Notes: generated by a model from the sequence alone, not told the origin. A stretch of 64,000 bases of DNA from Actinoplanes sp. NBRC 103695 (GCF_030269485.1 NZ_BSTL01000018.1:147260-211259); one strand, 5' to 3'. Shown: positions 8,248 to 18,034, numbered from the stretch's first letter. A program made the numbers and translations.

Positions 8248-9873
8248 TCAGCTCGTGGGGTGATTTTCCCGGTCGAGCGCGGGCAAACTGACCCGGAAGG
8301 TGGCGCCCTTGCCGGGCTCGCTCCGCACGTCCACGGTGCCGTGGTGGGCCCGCACGATGGCCGCCACGATCGCCAGGCCCAGGCCGGTGCCGGTGGCCTC
8401 CCGGTCGGTGTGCCTGGTCCGCGCCTCGTCCGCCCGGAAGAACCGCTCGAAGACGTGCTCCTGCTGTTCCGCGCCGAGCCCGGGGCCGGTGTCCGCCACC
8501 TCGATCACGGCACGGTTGCCCGACTCGGCGTACAGCCTGAGCGTCACCTGTGCGTCCGGCGGCGTGTGCACCAGCGCGTTGGTCATCAGGTTGCCGATGA
8601 CCTGCCGCAGCCGGGCGTCGTCCGCGTACGCCACCAGCAGCTCCGGCTCGTCGCGCACCTCCAGCTCGATCCGGCGTTCCGGCGCGGTCGCCTGGGCGGC
8701 CTGCACCGCCTCCATCGCCAGCACGGGCAGCTCGGTCGGGGCCAGCGTGAGGGGTCGTTCCCGGTCCAGCCGGGCGAGCAGCAGCAGGTCCTCGACCAGC
8801 AGGCCCATCCGGGCGGCCTCGTCCTCGATCCGGCGCATCAGCCGGTTGACGTCCTCGCCCTGGGGCACCGCGCCCTGGCGGTAGAGCTCGGCGAACCCCC
8901 GGATCGTGGTCAGCGGGGTCCGCAGCTCGTGCGACGCGTCGGCGACGAACTGCCGCATCTTGCCCTCGGAGCGCAGCGCCCGCGACTCGGAGACCTGTGC
9001 GGCGTCGGCCGCGTCTCGGGCCGCCGACTCGGCCGCCCGGGCAGCCGTCTCGGACTGGGCGCGGGCGGTGAACGCCGCCTCGATCTGGGTGAGCATCGCG
9101 TTCAGTGCCCGGGCCAACCGGCCCAGCTCGGTCTGCGGTTCGGGCATGTCCGGTTCCGGGTCGGGCACGCGCCGGGTCAGGTCACCGGCCGCGATCGCCC
9201 CGGCGGTCTGCTCGATCTCCACCAGTGGGCGCAGGCTGGTCCGCACGACCGCCGCCCCCACGGCGGCCAGCGCGATCAGCACGCCGCAGCCGACCAGCAG
9301 GTCGATCCAGACCAGCCGGGTCATCGCGAAGTCGATCTCGCCCATGTTGCGGCCGACGTAGATGATGTCGCCCTGCGCGGTGGTGGCGATCCGCATCCGC
9401 CAGTGCTGCCGCTTGTTCGGCGAGTTCGCCGTGTACGGCTGTTCGTCGACCCGTTCCTGGATCGCGTCCACGCTGGTGAGGTAGGGCGGCATGTCGGACG
9501 CGCCGAGTTTCGCGTTGTTGCTGTAGGTCCGCCCGACGCCGGTGACCGACCGCACCATGAACACGTACTCGCTGGGGAAGGTCGGCTCGGGCTCGATCGA
9601 GTCGAGCTCGTTGAGCGAGATGTCGCGCAGGATCTCGGCGATCTCGTTGGTGACCACCAGCAGTTCGTCGTCCATCCGGTCGATCAGGTACGACTTCAGC
9701 GCGAAGGTGCTGGACACGCTTATCAACGTCAGCGCGGTGAAGACGAGCGCCAGCACCGACGCGATCATCTTGATCCGGAGCGGGGTGCTGCGGAGCCGTG
9801 GCACGGGACGCACCACGTGCGGTGGAGGCGGTGACGACGGAGCCGGCAGCTCCGGCGAGACGGTGAGGGACAC
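8248..9873 (-). CDS. Sensor histidine kinase (HAMP, HisKA, HATPase)
   Basis: A 541-residue membrane sensor kinase. It has a Pro-rich N-terminus, TM1 near 33-58, an extracytoplasmic sensor loop of about 120 residues, TM2 near 185-210, a HAMP linker, then an Ala-rich coiled coil. The phospho-acceptor box DASHELRTPL and ATP-binding N (NLMTNALVHT), G1 (DTGPGLG) and G2 (GTGLGL) boxes follow. It resembles the TcrY/TrcS/MprB class. The gene follows the response regulator by 10 bp and precedes the HtrA-like protease, which suggests an envelope-stress circuit. Confidence 0.93.
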   Translation of the reverse strand: MSLTVSPELPAPSSPPPPHVVRPVPRLRSTPLRIKMIASVLALVFTALTLISVSSTFALKSYLIDRMDDELLVVTNEIAEILRDISLNELDSIEPEPTFPSEYVFMVRSVTGVGRTYSNNAKLGASDMPPYLTSVDAIQERVDEQPYTANSPNKRQHWRMRIATTAQGDIIYVGRNMGEIDFAMTRLVWIDLLVGCGVLIALAAVGAAVVRTSLRPLVEIEQTAGAIAAGDLTRRVPDPEPDMPEPQTELGRLARALNAMLTQIEAAFTARAQSETAARAAESAARDAADAAQVSESRALRSEGKMRQFVADASHELRTPLTTIRGFAELYRQGAVPQGEDVNRLMRRIEDEAARMGLLVEDLLLLARLDRERPLTLAPTELPVLAMEAVQAAQATAPERRIELEVRDEPELLVAYADDARLRQVIGNLMTNALVHTPPDAQVTLRLYAESGNRAVIEVADTGPGLGAEQQEHVFERFFRADEARTRHTDREATGTGLGLAIVAAIVRAHHGTVDVRSEPGKGATFRVSLPALDRENHPTS

Positions 9874-9883
9874 CGGAGAACCC

Positions 9884-10606
9884 TCAGGCGGCCGGCTTGC
9901 GGAGGACGTAACCCACCCCCCGGAGGGTGTGGATCAGCCGCGGTTGGACGTTGTCGACCTTGCGGCGCAGATAGGAGATGTACGACTCCACGATGTTGTC
10001 GTCGCCGCGGAAGTCGTATTTCCACACGTGGTCGAGGATCTGCGCCTTGGAGAGCACCCGGTTGGCGTTGAGCATCAGGTAGCGCAGGAGCTTGAACTCG
10101 GTGGGCGAGAGCTGCACCCGCTGGCCGGCCCGGTAGACCTCGTGGGTCTCCTCGTCGAGCTCGAGGTCGGCGAAGGTGAGCCGGGAGGGCGTCTCGTCAC
10201 CGGCCGAGGTGCGGCGCAGCACGGCGCGGATGCGGGCCGTGAGCTCCTCCAGGCTGAACGGCTTGGTGACGTAGTCGTCGCCACCCAGGGTCAGGCCGCG
10301 GATCTTGTCGTCGGTGCCGTCGCGGGCGGTCAGGAACACCACCGGGGTGCGCGCGCCGCCCTCGCGCATCAGCCGGATCACCTCGAAGCCGTCCAGGTCG
10401 GGCAGCATCACGTCGAGGACGACCAGGTCCGGGCTCGCGCTCTTGGCCGCGGTCACCGCGGCGCTGCCGCTGGTCGCCGTGCTGACGTCGAACCCGGCGA
10501 ACCGCAGGCTGGCCGAGAGAAGCTCGAGGATGTTCGCGTCGTCCTCGACGACGAGCAGCTTCGCCTCGCTCTGCTTGGGCTGGGTCTGAATGGCCATGCC
10601 CCTCAT
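9884..10606 (-). CDS. OmpR/PhoP-family response regulator
   Basis: A 240-residue response regulator with an N-terminal receiver domain (acidic pair VEDD, phospho-acceptor Asp in LVVLDVMLPD, conserved Lys in VTKPFS) and a C-terminal winged helix (SPTEFKLLRYL, DHVWKYDF, SYISYLRRKVD, HTLRGVGYVLR). It is closest in style to TcrX/TrcR-type regulators. It partners with the kinase that starts 10 bp downstream. ATG 10606 has GGGAG nine bases upstream; ATG 10597 (behind AGGGG) is equally possible and changes only three residues. Confidence 0.94.
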   Translation of the reverse strand: MRGMAIQTQPKQSEAKLLVVEDDANILELLSASLRFAGFDVSTATSGSAAVTAAKSASPDLVVLDVMLPDLDGFEVIRLMREGGARTPVVFLTARDGTDDKIRGLTLGGDDYVTKPFSLEELTARIRAVLRRTSAGDETPSRLTFADLELDEETHEVYRAGQRVQLSPTEFKLLRYLMLNANRVLSKAQILDHVWKYDFRGDDNIVESYISYLRRKVDNVQPRLIHTLRGVGYVLRKPAA

Positions 10607-10680
10607 CTTTCTCCCAGCGACTGCACTATGCCTGCATGGACGCTGAAAGTTTTCTGTGAGACTCGTGATTCAGGGGATGT

Positions 10681-11451
10681 CTAAGCGGCCAGGCCCAGCG
10701 CGATGGGAGTGGTGCCGACCGAGGCCTGCGCGGCCCGCGCCAGCGTACGGCGGCTCGCGCCGGAATCCGGCCGCAGGGCGGGCGCGCCCACCACGGTGAC
10801 CGTCAGCCGGCGCAGGGCGGCGACCCGGCTCACCGAGGTGAACAGCGTCTCGTCGCCGATGAACGCCGCCGCAGTGGTGCCGTAGTCGATCGTGATCGGC
10901 ACGACCGGCGCTCCGGCGTTCACCGCGGCCTGGAACATCGCCGGGCGGAAGCGGCCGCGTTCGGGGCCGCAGAAGGTCGTACCCTCCGGAAAGACCGCGA
11001 CCGACCGACCGGCCCGCAGCGCGCCGGTGACCTCGGCCACCGTCCCGGGCAGGCGCTTGGGCCTGGTCCGATCCACGAAGATCGCGCCGATCACCGAGGC
11101 CAGGGTGCCGATGCCGGGCCAGCCCTCGACGTCGTGCTTGGCGACGATCCGCACCGGCCGGAGCGCGAGCAGCACCAGGATGTCCAGCCAGGAGACATGG
11201 TTGGAGACCAGCAGGCTGCCGGGTCGCGGCGCGGGGCCACGCCAATTCATGCGTACGCCCAGCGCGCCGAGCATGCCCCGGGCGACGACCTGGACCGCCG
11301 CCCCGCGCCGTATCGGCACCAGCACCAGGGCGGCGAGCAGCACCCCGAGGAGCGCGGTCATCCGGAGCACCACCCGGATCCCGGCCACCCGGTCCTCGCC
11401 GCCCCTCCGGCAGGAGTCGCCGCAGGTGGAGATGGGCTGCCAGAACGTCAT
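10681..11451 (-). CDS. PlsC-type 1-acylglycerol-phosphate acyltransferase
   Basis: A membrane acyltransferase of 256 residues that transfers an acyl group onto a lysolipid. It has an N-terminal hydrophobic helix (TALLGVLLAALVLVPI), the NHVSWLD catalytic motif (HX4D) and the FPEGTT acceptor-binding motif. The true start is ATG 11451, which overlaps the stop of the preceding acyltransferase as ATGA, so translation is coupled; longer in-frame upstream sequence is not coding. The pairing with an OlsB-like N-acyltransferase suggests the OlsA role, O-acylation of lyso-ornithine lipid, rather than or in addition to phosphatidic acid synthesis. Confidence 0.9.
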   Translation of the reverse strand: MTFWQPISTCGDSCRRGGEDRVAGIRVVLRMTALLGVLLAALVLVPIRRGAAVQVVARGMLGALGVRMNWRGPAPRPGSLLVSNHVSWLDILVLLALRPVRIVAKHDVEGWPGIGTLASVIGAIFVDRTRPKRLPGTVAEVTGALRAGRSVAVFPEGTTFCGPERGRFRPAMFQAAVNAGAPVVPITIDYGTTAAAFIGDETLFTSVSRVAALRRLTVTVVGAPALRPDSGASRRTLARAAQASVGTTPIALGLAA

Positions 11452-12209
11452 CGCGGCACCCCCAGGAAGTGCCGGCGGTACCGCGGGTCCATCCGGTCCA
11501 TGGAGAACAGCACGTAGAGGTCGGCGCAGCCGAAGTCCGGGTCGTAGGCCGGCTCGCCGCACACCCAGCTGCCCAGCCGCAGATAACCGCGCAGCAGCGG
11601 CGGCACCCGCACGCTCTTGTCGCCGGCCGGCGACTCCGGCGTCAGCCACGGGTTGCGCGGCACCACCCGCAGCGCCGGCGGCGACAGGTGCTTGGCGGAC
11701 ACCCGGTCCCAGACGCCGGCCGCCAGGGCGCCGCCGTCGTCCAGCGGGATCGAGGCGCAGCCGCCCAGCCAGCGGAGGTTCTTCAGGTGCAGGTAGCGGG
11801 CGATACCGGCCCACATCAGGTTGACCACCGCGCCGCCGCGGTGGTCCGGGTGCACGCAGGAGCGGCCGGTCTCGACCAGCTGGTCCCGCAGCGGGCTCAG
11901 GCGGCTCATGTCGAACTCGCCGTCGGCGTAGCGCCGCCCGGCCCGCTCGGCGGCCGCCGGGGGAAGCATCCGGTAGGTGCCGACCACCCTGCGCGTGGCG
12001 TCCTCGCGCACGATCAGGTGGTCGCAGTGGTCGTCGAACTCATCGATGTCCCGGCCGTCCACCGCACCGTGGAGGCGGGCGCCGAGCTCTCCGGCGAAGA
12101 CGTCGTGCCGGAGGCGCTGTGCCGCCTCCACCTGATCCGCGCTGTCCGCGATCAGCAGGGTGTAGCCACTGGTCCCGGTGGTTGCGTCGGCGGTCAGAAG
12201 TACTGTCAT
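11448..12209 (-). CDS. OlsB-like GNAT N-acyltransferase
   Basis: A 253-residue protein of the GNAT-like family that includes ornithine acyl-ACP N-acyltransferase (OlsB) and autoinducer-synthase-type folds. Visible features are the N-terminal RLRHDVFAGELG segment, the E/D-rich FDDHCDHLIVRE strand, VGTYRMLP, and the ETGRSCVHPDHRGG motif followed by LMWAGIARYL. ATG 12209 has AGAGGG upstream; an in-frame extension to 12272 has no ribosome site. It is translationally coupled to the PlsC-type gene, a pair that in other bacteria makes ornithine lipids. The substrate here is inferred, not shown. Confidence 0.85.
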   Translation of the reverse strand: MTVLLTADATTGTSGYTLLIADSADQVEAAQRLRHDVFAGELGARLHGAVDGRDIDEFDDHCDHLIVREDATRRVVGTYRMLPPAAAERAGRRYADGEFDMSRLSPLRDQLVETGRSCVHPDHRGGAVVNLMWAGIARYLHLKNLRWLGGCASIPLDDGGALAAGVWDRVSAKHLSPPALRVVPRNPWLTPESPAGDKSVRVPPLLRGYLRLGSWVCGEPAYDPDFGCADLYVLFSMDRMDPRYRRHFLGVPR

Positions 12210-12343
12210 GCCCTCTGTGTAAGGGCCGCACTTTCCACCGGAATGACCGCGCCGGTGGTCTGATGTGTCCACAAAGTGAACAGGTGGCGGGTCGTCGCGG
12301 GGTACGGGGCACAGAGTGAGCTCTCACCCAGTAGATTGACGCG

Positions 12344-13270
12344 ATGACCGGGGGCGCAGAGATCGCAGTACACGGGCTGTCGAAGCAGTACAGACAGCTC
12401 AGAGCCGTCGACAACCTGTCCTTCAGCGTGCGGTCGGGCCGGGTCACCGGCTTCCTCGGCCCCAACGGCGCCGGCAAGACGACCACCTTGCGGATGCTGC
12501 TCGGGCTGGTCACGCCGAGCGCCGGCACGGCGACCATCGGCGGGCAGCGCTACGTCGACCTGACGGACCCGATCCGGCACGTCGGCGCGGTGCTGGAGGC
12601 GTCCAGCGCGCACCGCGGCCGGACCGGTCGCAATCACCTGCGGGTGATCTGCCGGGCCGCCGGGCTGCCGGTCACTCGCGCCGACGAGGCGCTCGCCCTG
12701 GTCGGGCTGACCCCGGCGGCGAAACGCAAGTTCAAGGGCTACTCGCTGGGCATGCGGCAGCGGCTGGGCATCGCCGCGGCCATGCTCGGCGATCCGCGGG
12801 TGCTGGTCCTGGACGAGCCGGCCAACGGCCTCGACCCGGAGGGCATCCGCTGGATGCGCGACCTGCTCAAGGCGCTCGCCGCCGAGGGCCGCACCATCCT
12901 GGTCTCCAGCCACCTGCTGAGCGAGATGCAGCAACTCGCCGACGACGTCGTCATCGTGGCGGCCGGCCGGCTGGTCCGGCAGGGCCCGGTCGACGAGGTG
13001 CTCGGCTCGATGGGCGCCGCGGCGCAGGTGCGGGTGCGCACCCCCGAGCCGGAGAAACTGGCCACCGCGCTGGCCGGCTTCCACGCCGAGATCAAACCCG
13101 CGGTCACCCCACTGCCGGACGGCGCGCTGATGGTGAGCGGGCTGGACGCGGCCCAGGTCGGCCACGTCGCCTTCACCGCGCAGGTGGAGCTGCACGAGCT
13201 GACCAGCGAACGCGCCGACCTGGAACAGGTGTTCCTGCAGCTGACGGCCGGAAAGGCGGGCATCCGATGA
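12344..13270 (+). CDS. ABC transporter ATP-binding protein
   Basis: ATPase subunit of an ABC-2-type exporter, 308 residues. It shows Walker A (GPNGAGKTTT), a YSLGMRQRLG signature, Walker B (VLVLDEPANGLDPEG) and an SSHLLSEM H-loop, followed by a C-terminal extension typical of drug- or lantibiotic-exporter ATPases (DrrA/BcrA style). The stop overlaps the permease start as ATGA. It is divergent from the OlsB-like gene, with 134 bp between the starts. The substrate cannot be told from sequence. Confidence 0.93.
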   Translation: MTGGAEIAVHGLSKQYRQLRAVDNLSFSVRSGRVTGFLGPNGAGKTTTLRMLLGLVTPSAGTATIGGQRYVDLTDPIRHVGAVLEASSAHRGRTGRNHLRVICRAAGLPVTRADEALALVGLTPAAKRKFKGYSLGMRQRLGIAAAMLGDPRVLVLDEPANGLDPEGIRWMRDLLKALAAEGRTILVSSHLLSEMQQLADDVVIVAAGRLVRQGPVDEVLGSMGAAAQVRVRTPEPEKLATALAGFHAEIKPAVTPLPDGALMVSGLDAAQVGHVAFTAQVELHELTSERADLEQVFLQLTAGKAGIR

Positions 13271-14094
13271 GGCTGGTCAGCGCGGAGCTGTCCAAGATCT
13301 TCACCACCGCGACGTGGTGGATCTTCGGACTGATCCTGATCCCGCTGTGGGCGATGTCGATCCTCTTCAACTGGGGCACGGCGAACGTCACCAACCAGAT
13401 CCCGGCGGACGCGAACGTGGACCCGGACTCGGCCGCGTTGCTGGACGCCACCAACCAGCCGATCAACGTCGCCACGAACCTCTACACCAGCGGGCAGTTC
13501 TTCGGCGTACTGCTGATCCTGCTGCTCAGCGCGATCCTGGTGACCAACGAGTTCTTCCACCTGACCGCCACCACCACGTTCCTGGTCACCCCGCACCGCG
13601 AACGGGTGGTCCTGGCCAAGCTGGCCGCGGCGGGACTCCTGAGCCTGGGGTTCTGGTTGATCACCACCGTGCTCAACCTGGCCCTGGCGCCGTTCTTCCT
13701 GCGTCAGCTCGACCTGCCGGTGCAACTCGGCGAGGGCGCGGTGTGGCGGGCGATCGGGCTGAACGCGCTGGCCTTCGCGCTGTGGGCGGTGGTCGGCGTC
13801 GGCGTCGGCGTGCTGATCCGCAGCCAGATCGCCACCACGCTGACGCTCTCCATCGGCTACCTGATCGGCCCGCTCGGCGCGCAGGCGGTCTTCTTCCTGC
13901 TCACCCAGTACGTCGCCGACTTCTTCGAGAAACTGCGGGTGATCGAGCCGACCACCGCGTCGCAACTGATGATCTCCGGGACCGACCTGCCCGGAAATCC
14001 ACCGCGTTGGGTGGGAGCGGTCGTGCTCATCGGGTACGCCGTGGTCACCGGGGTGATCGGGACGTTGATCATGCGCCGACGGGACGTAAGTTAG
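13267..14094 (+). CDS. ABC-2 type transporter permease
   Basis: A 275-residue membrane protein with about six hydrophobic helices (for example WWIFGLILIPLWAMSILF, ILVTNEFFHLT-adjacent helices and a C-terminal WVGAVVLIGYAVVTGVIG). The large loop after the first helix fits ABC-2 permeases. It overlaps the ATPase gene by four bases and forms a complete exporter with it. A 108-bp gap separates it from kgd. Confidence 0.9.
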   Translation: MRLVSAELSKIFTTATWWIFGLILIPLWAMSILFNWGTANVTNQIPADANVDPDSAALLDATNQPINVATNLYTSGQFFGVLLILLLSAILVTNEFFHLTATTTFLVTPHRERVVLAKLAAAGLLSLGFWLITTVLNLALAPFFLRQLDLPVQLGEGAVWRAIGLNALAFALWAVVGVGVGVLIRSQIATTLTLSIGYLIGPLGAQAVFFLLTQYVADFFEKLRVIEPTTASQLMISGTDLPGNPPRWVGAVVLIGYAVVTGVIGTLIMRRRDVS

Positions 14095-14202
14095 GCCCGG
14101 CCCCTGTGTCTTCCCGCGCAGCGTAACCTTGACACCGTTCATTCCGTCCCCGTGGCGACCAGCGTCACGCGTGCTGAAACGGTGAAAGAGGCGAACACGG
14201 AA

Positions 14203-17200
14203 GTGTCGACCCAGCAGACTTCGCATGACAATCCGCTCGCGGACTTCGGTCCCAACGAGTGGATCGTCGACGAGATGTACCAGCGCTACCTGGCCGACCC
14301 GGCCAGCGTCGACCCCGCATGGCACGATTTCTTCGCCGACTACAAGCCGGCGATGGCCACGGGTTCGATCGTGACGCCGGACGAGGCGACCGCCGCGAAC
14401 GCCAAGGCCTCGGCGGCCAAGGCCGGCACCGACGCCCCGGCGGCCGGGACCGTGGCGCCGGAGAAGCCGACCGTACCGTCGGCGCCGCAGGCGAAGCCCG
14501 CACCCAAGCCGGCCCCCGCCCAGGAGGCCAAGCCCGCCGCCAAGGCCGCGTCGAACGGCAAGGCACCGGAGGGCGCGACCGTCACCACGCTGCGCGGCGT
14601 CGCCGCCCGCATCGTGCAGAACATGGACGCCTCCCTCGGGGTGCCCACCGCGACCTCGGTGCGCGCCGTCCCGGCCAAGCTGATGGTCGACAACCGCATC
14701 GTGGTCAACAACCACCTGGCCCGGGGGCGCGGTGGCAAGGTCAGCTTCACCCACCTGATCGGCTGGGCGCTGGTCCGCGCGGTTCGCGAGCACCCGGAGA
14801 TGAACAACTCGTTCGCCGAGGTGGACGGCAAGCCGGCCCTCGTGCAGCCCGAGCACATCAACCTCGGCATCGCGATCGACATGAAGAAGAAGGACGGCTC
14901 CCGGACGCTGGTCGTGCCGTCGATCAAGAACTGCGAGAAGCTCGACTTCCGCGGGTTCTGGCAGGCGTACGAGGACGTCGTCCGGCGGGCCCGGCGCAAC
15001 GAGCTGACCATGGACGACTACGCGGGCACCACGATCTCGCTGACCAACCCGGGCGGCATCGGCACGGTCCACTCCATCCCGCGGCTGATGACCGGGCAGA
15101 GCGCGATCGTCGGCGTCGGCGCGATGGAGTACCCCGCGCCGTACTCGGGCATGTCCGACGAGACGCTGGCCGACCACGGCGTCAGCAAGGTCACCACGCT
15201 GACCAGCACGTACGACCACCGGGTCATCCAGGGCGCGCAGTCCGGCGAGTTCCTCAAGGTGATGCACGAGCTGCTGCTCGGCGAGCACGGGTTCTACGAC
15301 GACATCTTCACCTCACTGCGGATCCCGTACGAGCCGGTGCGCTGGGTGCGCGACGTCGCCCGCACCTCCGAGGGCCAGATCGACAAGGCCGCGCGGGTGG
15401 TCGAGCTGATCCACGCGTACCGGGTACGCGGTCACCTGATGGCCGACACCGACCCGCTCGAGTTCGAGATCCGCCGGCACCCCGACCTGGACGTTCTCCA
15501 GCACGGGCTGACCCTGTGGGACCTGGACCGGATATTCCCGGTCGGCGGCTTCGCCGGCAAGCAGCGGATGAAGCTGCGCGACGTGCTCGGCGTGCTCCGC
15601 GACACCTACTGCCGCCGGATCGGCATCGAGTACATGCACATCCAGGGCCCTGAGGAGCGGCGCTGGATCCAGGACCGGATCGAGATCAAGTACGCCAAGC
15701 CGGACACCGACGAGCAGAAGCACGTGCTCAACCGGCTGAACGCGGCCGAGGCGTTCGAGACCTTCCTGCAGACCAAGTACGTCGGGCAGAAGCGGTTCTC
15801 GCTGGAGGGCGGCGAATCGCTGATCCCCCTGCTGGACGAGGTGCTCAAGGCCTCGGCCGAGAGCGGGCTCGACGAGATGGTCATCGGCATGGCCCACCGC
15901 GGCCGGCTGAACGTGCTGGTCAACATCGTCGGCAAGCCGTACGAGAAGGTCTTCAACGAGTTCGAGGGCCAGATGGACCCGAAGTCGTCGCACGGCTCCG
16001 GCGACGTCAAGTACCACCTGGGTCAGACCGGGAAGTACACGACGCCGGACGGCGAACACGCCACCACGGTCAGCGTCGTCGCGAACCCGTCCCACCTGGA
16101 GGCCGTCGACCCGGTGCTCGAGGGCATCGTCCGGGCCAAGCAGGACCGCCTCGACCTGGGCCTGCACGGGTACACCGTGCTGCCGGTCCTGGTGCACGGC
16201 GACGCGGCGTTCGCCGGGCAGGGCGTGGTCGCCGAGACGCTCAACCTCTCCCAGCTGCGCGGCTACCGCACCGGTGGCACCGTGCACGTGGTCGTCAACA
16301 ACCAGGTCGGCTTCACCACCGCGCCGGAGTACAGCCGCTCCTCGCTCTACTCCACCGACGTGGCCCGGATGATCCAGGCGCCGATCTTCCACGTGAACGG
16401 CGACGACCCCGAGGCCGTCGTCCGGGTCGCCCGGCTGGCCTTCGAGTACCGCCAGGCGTTCAACAAGGACGTCGTCATCGACCTGGTCTGCTACCGCCGC
16501 CGCGGGCACAACGAGGGCGACGACCCGTCGATGACCAACCCCCGGATGTACGAGATCATCGACACCAAGCGCAGCGTCCGGAAGCTCTACACCGAGGAGC
16601 TGATCGGCCGCGGCGACATCACCGTCGACGACGCGCAGGAGCAGCTGCGGGACTACCAGCAGCAGCTGGAGCAGGTGTTCAAGGCGACCCGCGACGCGGC
16701 GGGCACGACCTCGTCGCGTCCGCGGCCGGCCGTCGACGAGCCCGAGCCCGAGGTGGCGACCGCGGTCGACGCGGCGGCCGTACAGGCCGTCGGCCAGGCG
16801 CACATCGACCTGCCCGAGGGCTTCACCCCGCACAAGCGGGTCCAGCAGCTGCTCGAGCGGCGGGCCAGGATGGCCGCCGAGGGCGGCATCGACTGGGCCT
16901 TCGGCGAGCTGGTCGCGTTCGGCTCGCTGCTGGCGCAGGGCGTGACCGTGCGGCTGGCCGGTCAGGACTCGCGGCGCGGCACGTTCGTCTCCCGGCACGC
17001 GTCGCTGGTCGACAACAAGACCGGCAAGGACTTTCTGCCGCTGAGCACGCTGACCACCGGCAACGCCCGGTTCTTCGTGCACGACTCACTGCTGAGCGAG
17101 TACGCGGCGATGGGCTTCGAGTACGGGTATTCGGTGGAGAACCCGGACGCGCTGGTCCTCTGGGAGGCGCAGTTCGGCGACTTCGTCAACGGCGCCCAGT

Positions 17201-17928
17201 CGATCGTGGACGAGTTCATCTCCTCCGGCGAGGTGAAGTGGGGCCAGCAGTCCTCGCTGGTGCTGCTGCTCCCGCACGGCCAGGAGGGTCAGGGACCGGA
17301 CCACTCGTCCGGCCGTCCCGAGCGGTTCCTGCAGATGTGCGCGCAGGACAACATGCGGGTGGCCAACCCGACGACCCCGGCGAACTACTTCCACCTGCTG
17401 CGCCGCCAGGCCCTGTCGCCGAAGCGCAAGCCGCTGGTGGTGTTCTCGCCGAAGTCGCTGCTCCGGCACAAGCTGGCGGTGTCGTCGGTCGCCGACTTCA
17501 CCGAGGGCACGTTCCAGCCGGTGATGCCCGACGCCGGGGTCAACGGCTCGCCGCTGAACGCCGGAGAGGTCAAGCGGGTCCTGCTCTGCTCGGGCAAGGT
17601 CTACTACGACCTGTTCCAGGCGCGGGCCGAGCGCGGCATCACCGACACGGCGCTGATCCGGATGGAGCAGGTCTACCCGCTGCCGGTGGAGGAGCTGAAG
17701 GCGGTGCTCAACCGGTACCCGAACGCGGAGGACTTCGCGTGGGTGCAGGAGGAGCCGGCCAACCAGGGCGCCTGGTCGTTCGTGGCGCTCAACCTCCTGG
17801 AGCACCTGGAGGGTGTCCGGCTGCGTCGCATCTCGCGTCCGGCCGCCGCCGCTCCCGCGGTCGGTTCGGCCAAGACGCACGAGGTCGAGCAGAACGCTCT
17901 GATCGAGGCGTCGCTGCCTCGGCCGTAG
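14203..17928 (+). CDS. kgd: Multifunctional 2-oxoglutarate decarboxylase/dehydrogenase E1o-E2o
   Basis: TCA-cycle enzyme of about 1241 residues. The N-terminal segment (QTSHDNPLADFGPNEW) is typical of actinobacterial Kgd/OdhA. A Lys/Ala/Pro-rich linker follows, then an E2-like catalytic domain with TYDHRVIQGA, and then the ThDP-dependent E1 dehydrogenase (GMAHRGRLNVLVN, transketolase C-terminal regions). No lipoyl domain is present, as in all Kgd proteins, so a separate E2 supplies it. I prefer GTG 14203, which matches the usual family N-terminus and has GAGG 11 bases upstream; GTG 14152 would add 17 residues. A strong hairpin terminator follows the stop. Confidence 0.95.
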   Translation: MSTQQTSHDNPLADFGPNEWIVDEMYQRYLADPASVDPAWHDFFADYKPAMATGSIVTPDEATAANAKASAAKAGTDAPAAGTVAPEKPTVPSAPQAKPAPKPAPAQEAKPAAKAASNGKAPEGATVTTLRGVAARIVQNMDASLGVPTATSVRAVPAKLMVDNRIVVNNHLARGRGGKVSFTHLIGWALVRAVREHPEMNNSFAEVDGKPALVQPEHINLGIAIDMKKKDGSRTLVVPSIKNCEKLDFRGFWQAYEDVVRRARRNELTMDDYAGTTISLTNPGGIGTVHSIPRLMTGQSAIVGVGAMEYPAPYSGMSDETLADHGVSKVTTLTSTYDHRVIQGAQSGEFLKVMHELLLGEHGFYDDIFTSLRIPYEPVRWVRDVARTSEGQIDKAARVVELIHAYRVRGHLMADTDPLEFEIRRHPDLDVLQHGLTLWDLDRIFPVGGFAGKQRMKLRDVLGVLRDTYCRRIGIEYMHIQGPEERRWIQDRIEIKYAKPDTDEQKHVLNRLNAAEAFETFLQTKYVGQKRFSLEGGESLIPLLDEVLKASAESGLDEMVIGMAHRGRLNVLVNIVGKPYEKVFNEFEGQMDPKSSHGSGDVKYHLGQTGKYTTPDGEHATTVSVVANPSHLEAVDPVLEGIVRAKQDRLDLGLHGYTVLPVLVHGDAAFAGQGVVAETLNLSQLRGYRTGGTVHVVVNNQVGFTTAPEYSRSSLYSTDVARMIQAPIFHVNGDDPEAVVRVARLAFEYRQAFNKDVVIDLVCYRRRGHNEGDDPSMTNPRMYEIIDTKRSVRKLYTEELIGRGDITVDDAQEQLRDYQQQLEQVFKATRDAAGTTSSRPRPAVDEPEPEVATAVDAAAVQAVGQAHIDLPEGFTPHKRVQQLLERRARMAAEGGIDWAFGELVAFGSLLAQGVTVRLAGQDSRRGTFVSRHASLVDNKTGKDFLPLSTLTTGNARFFVHDSLLSEYAAMGFEYGYSVENPDALVLWEAQFGDFVNGAQSIVDEFISSGEVKWGQQSSLVLLLPHGQEGQGPDHSSGRPERFLQMCAQDNMRVANPTTPANYFHLLRRQALSPKRKPLVVFSPKSLLRHKLAVSSVADFTEGTFQPVMPDAGVNGSPLNAGEVKRVLLCSGKVYYDLFQARAERGITDTALIRMEQVYPLPVEELKAVLNRYPNAEDFAWVQEEPANQGAWSFVALNLLEHLEGVRLRRISRPAAAAPAVGSAKTHEVEQNALIEASLPRP

Positions 17929-17948
17929 TTTGGTTGCGCTTGTAGAGC

Positions 17949-18000
17949 AGTGGTGGCCCAGAGCGGTATCGGCAGCGTCCATACGCTCTGGGCTACCACT
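17949..18000 (+). terminator. Hairpin terminator after kgd
   Basis: Arms of 17 bases (AGTGGTGGCCCAGAGCG and CGCTCTGGGCTACCACT) pair at 16 positions around an 18-base loop, starting 20 bases after the kgd stop. It lacks a long T-tail, as is common in actinobacteria. Confidence 0.75.
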
Positions 18001-18034
18001 CAATCTGTTTCGTCGCATGCATAGGATTCAGGCC

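Noticed and set aside
14120..14160. Promoter of kgd from TTGACA near 14127
   Set aside because: No -10 element at a suitable distance, and the position is very close to the alternative start codon.
12739..15288. 849-codon open frame on the minus strand opposite the ABC genes and kgd
   Set aside because: Composition and lack of motifs show an antisense shadow; kgd and the transporter genes are certain on the plus strand.
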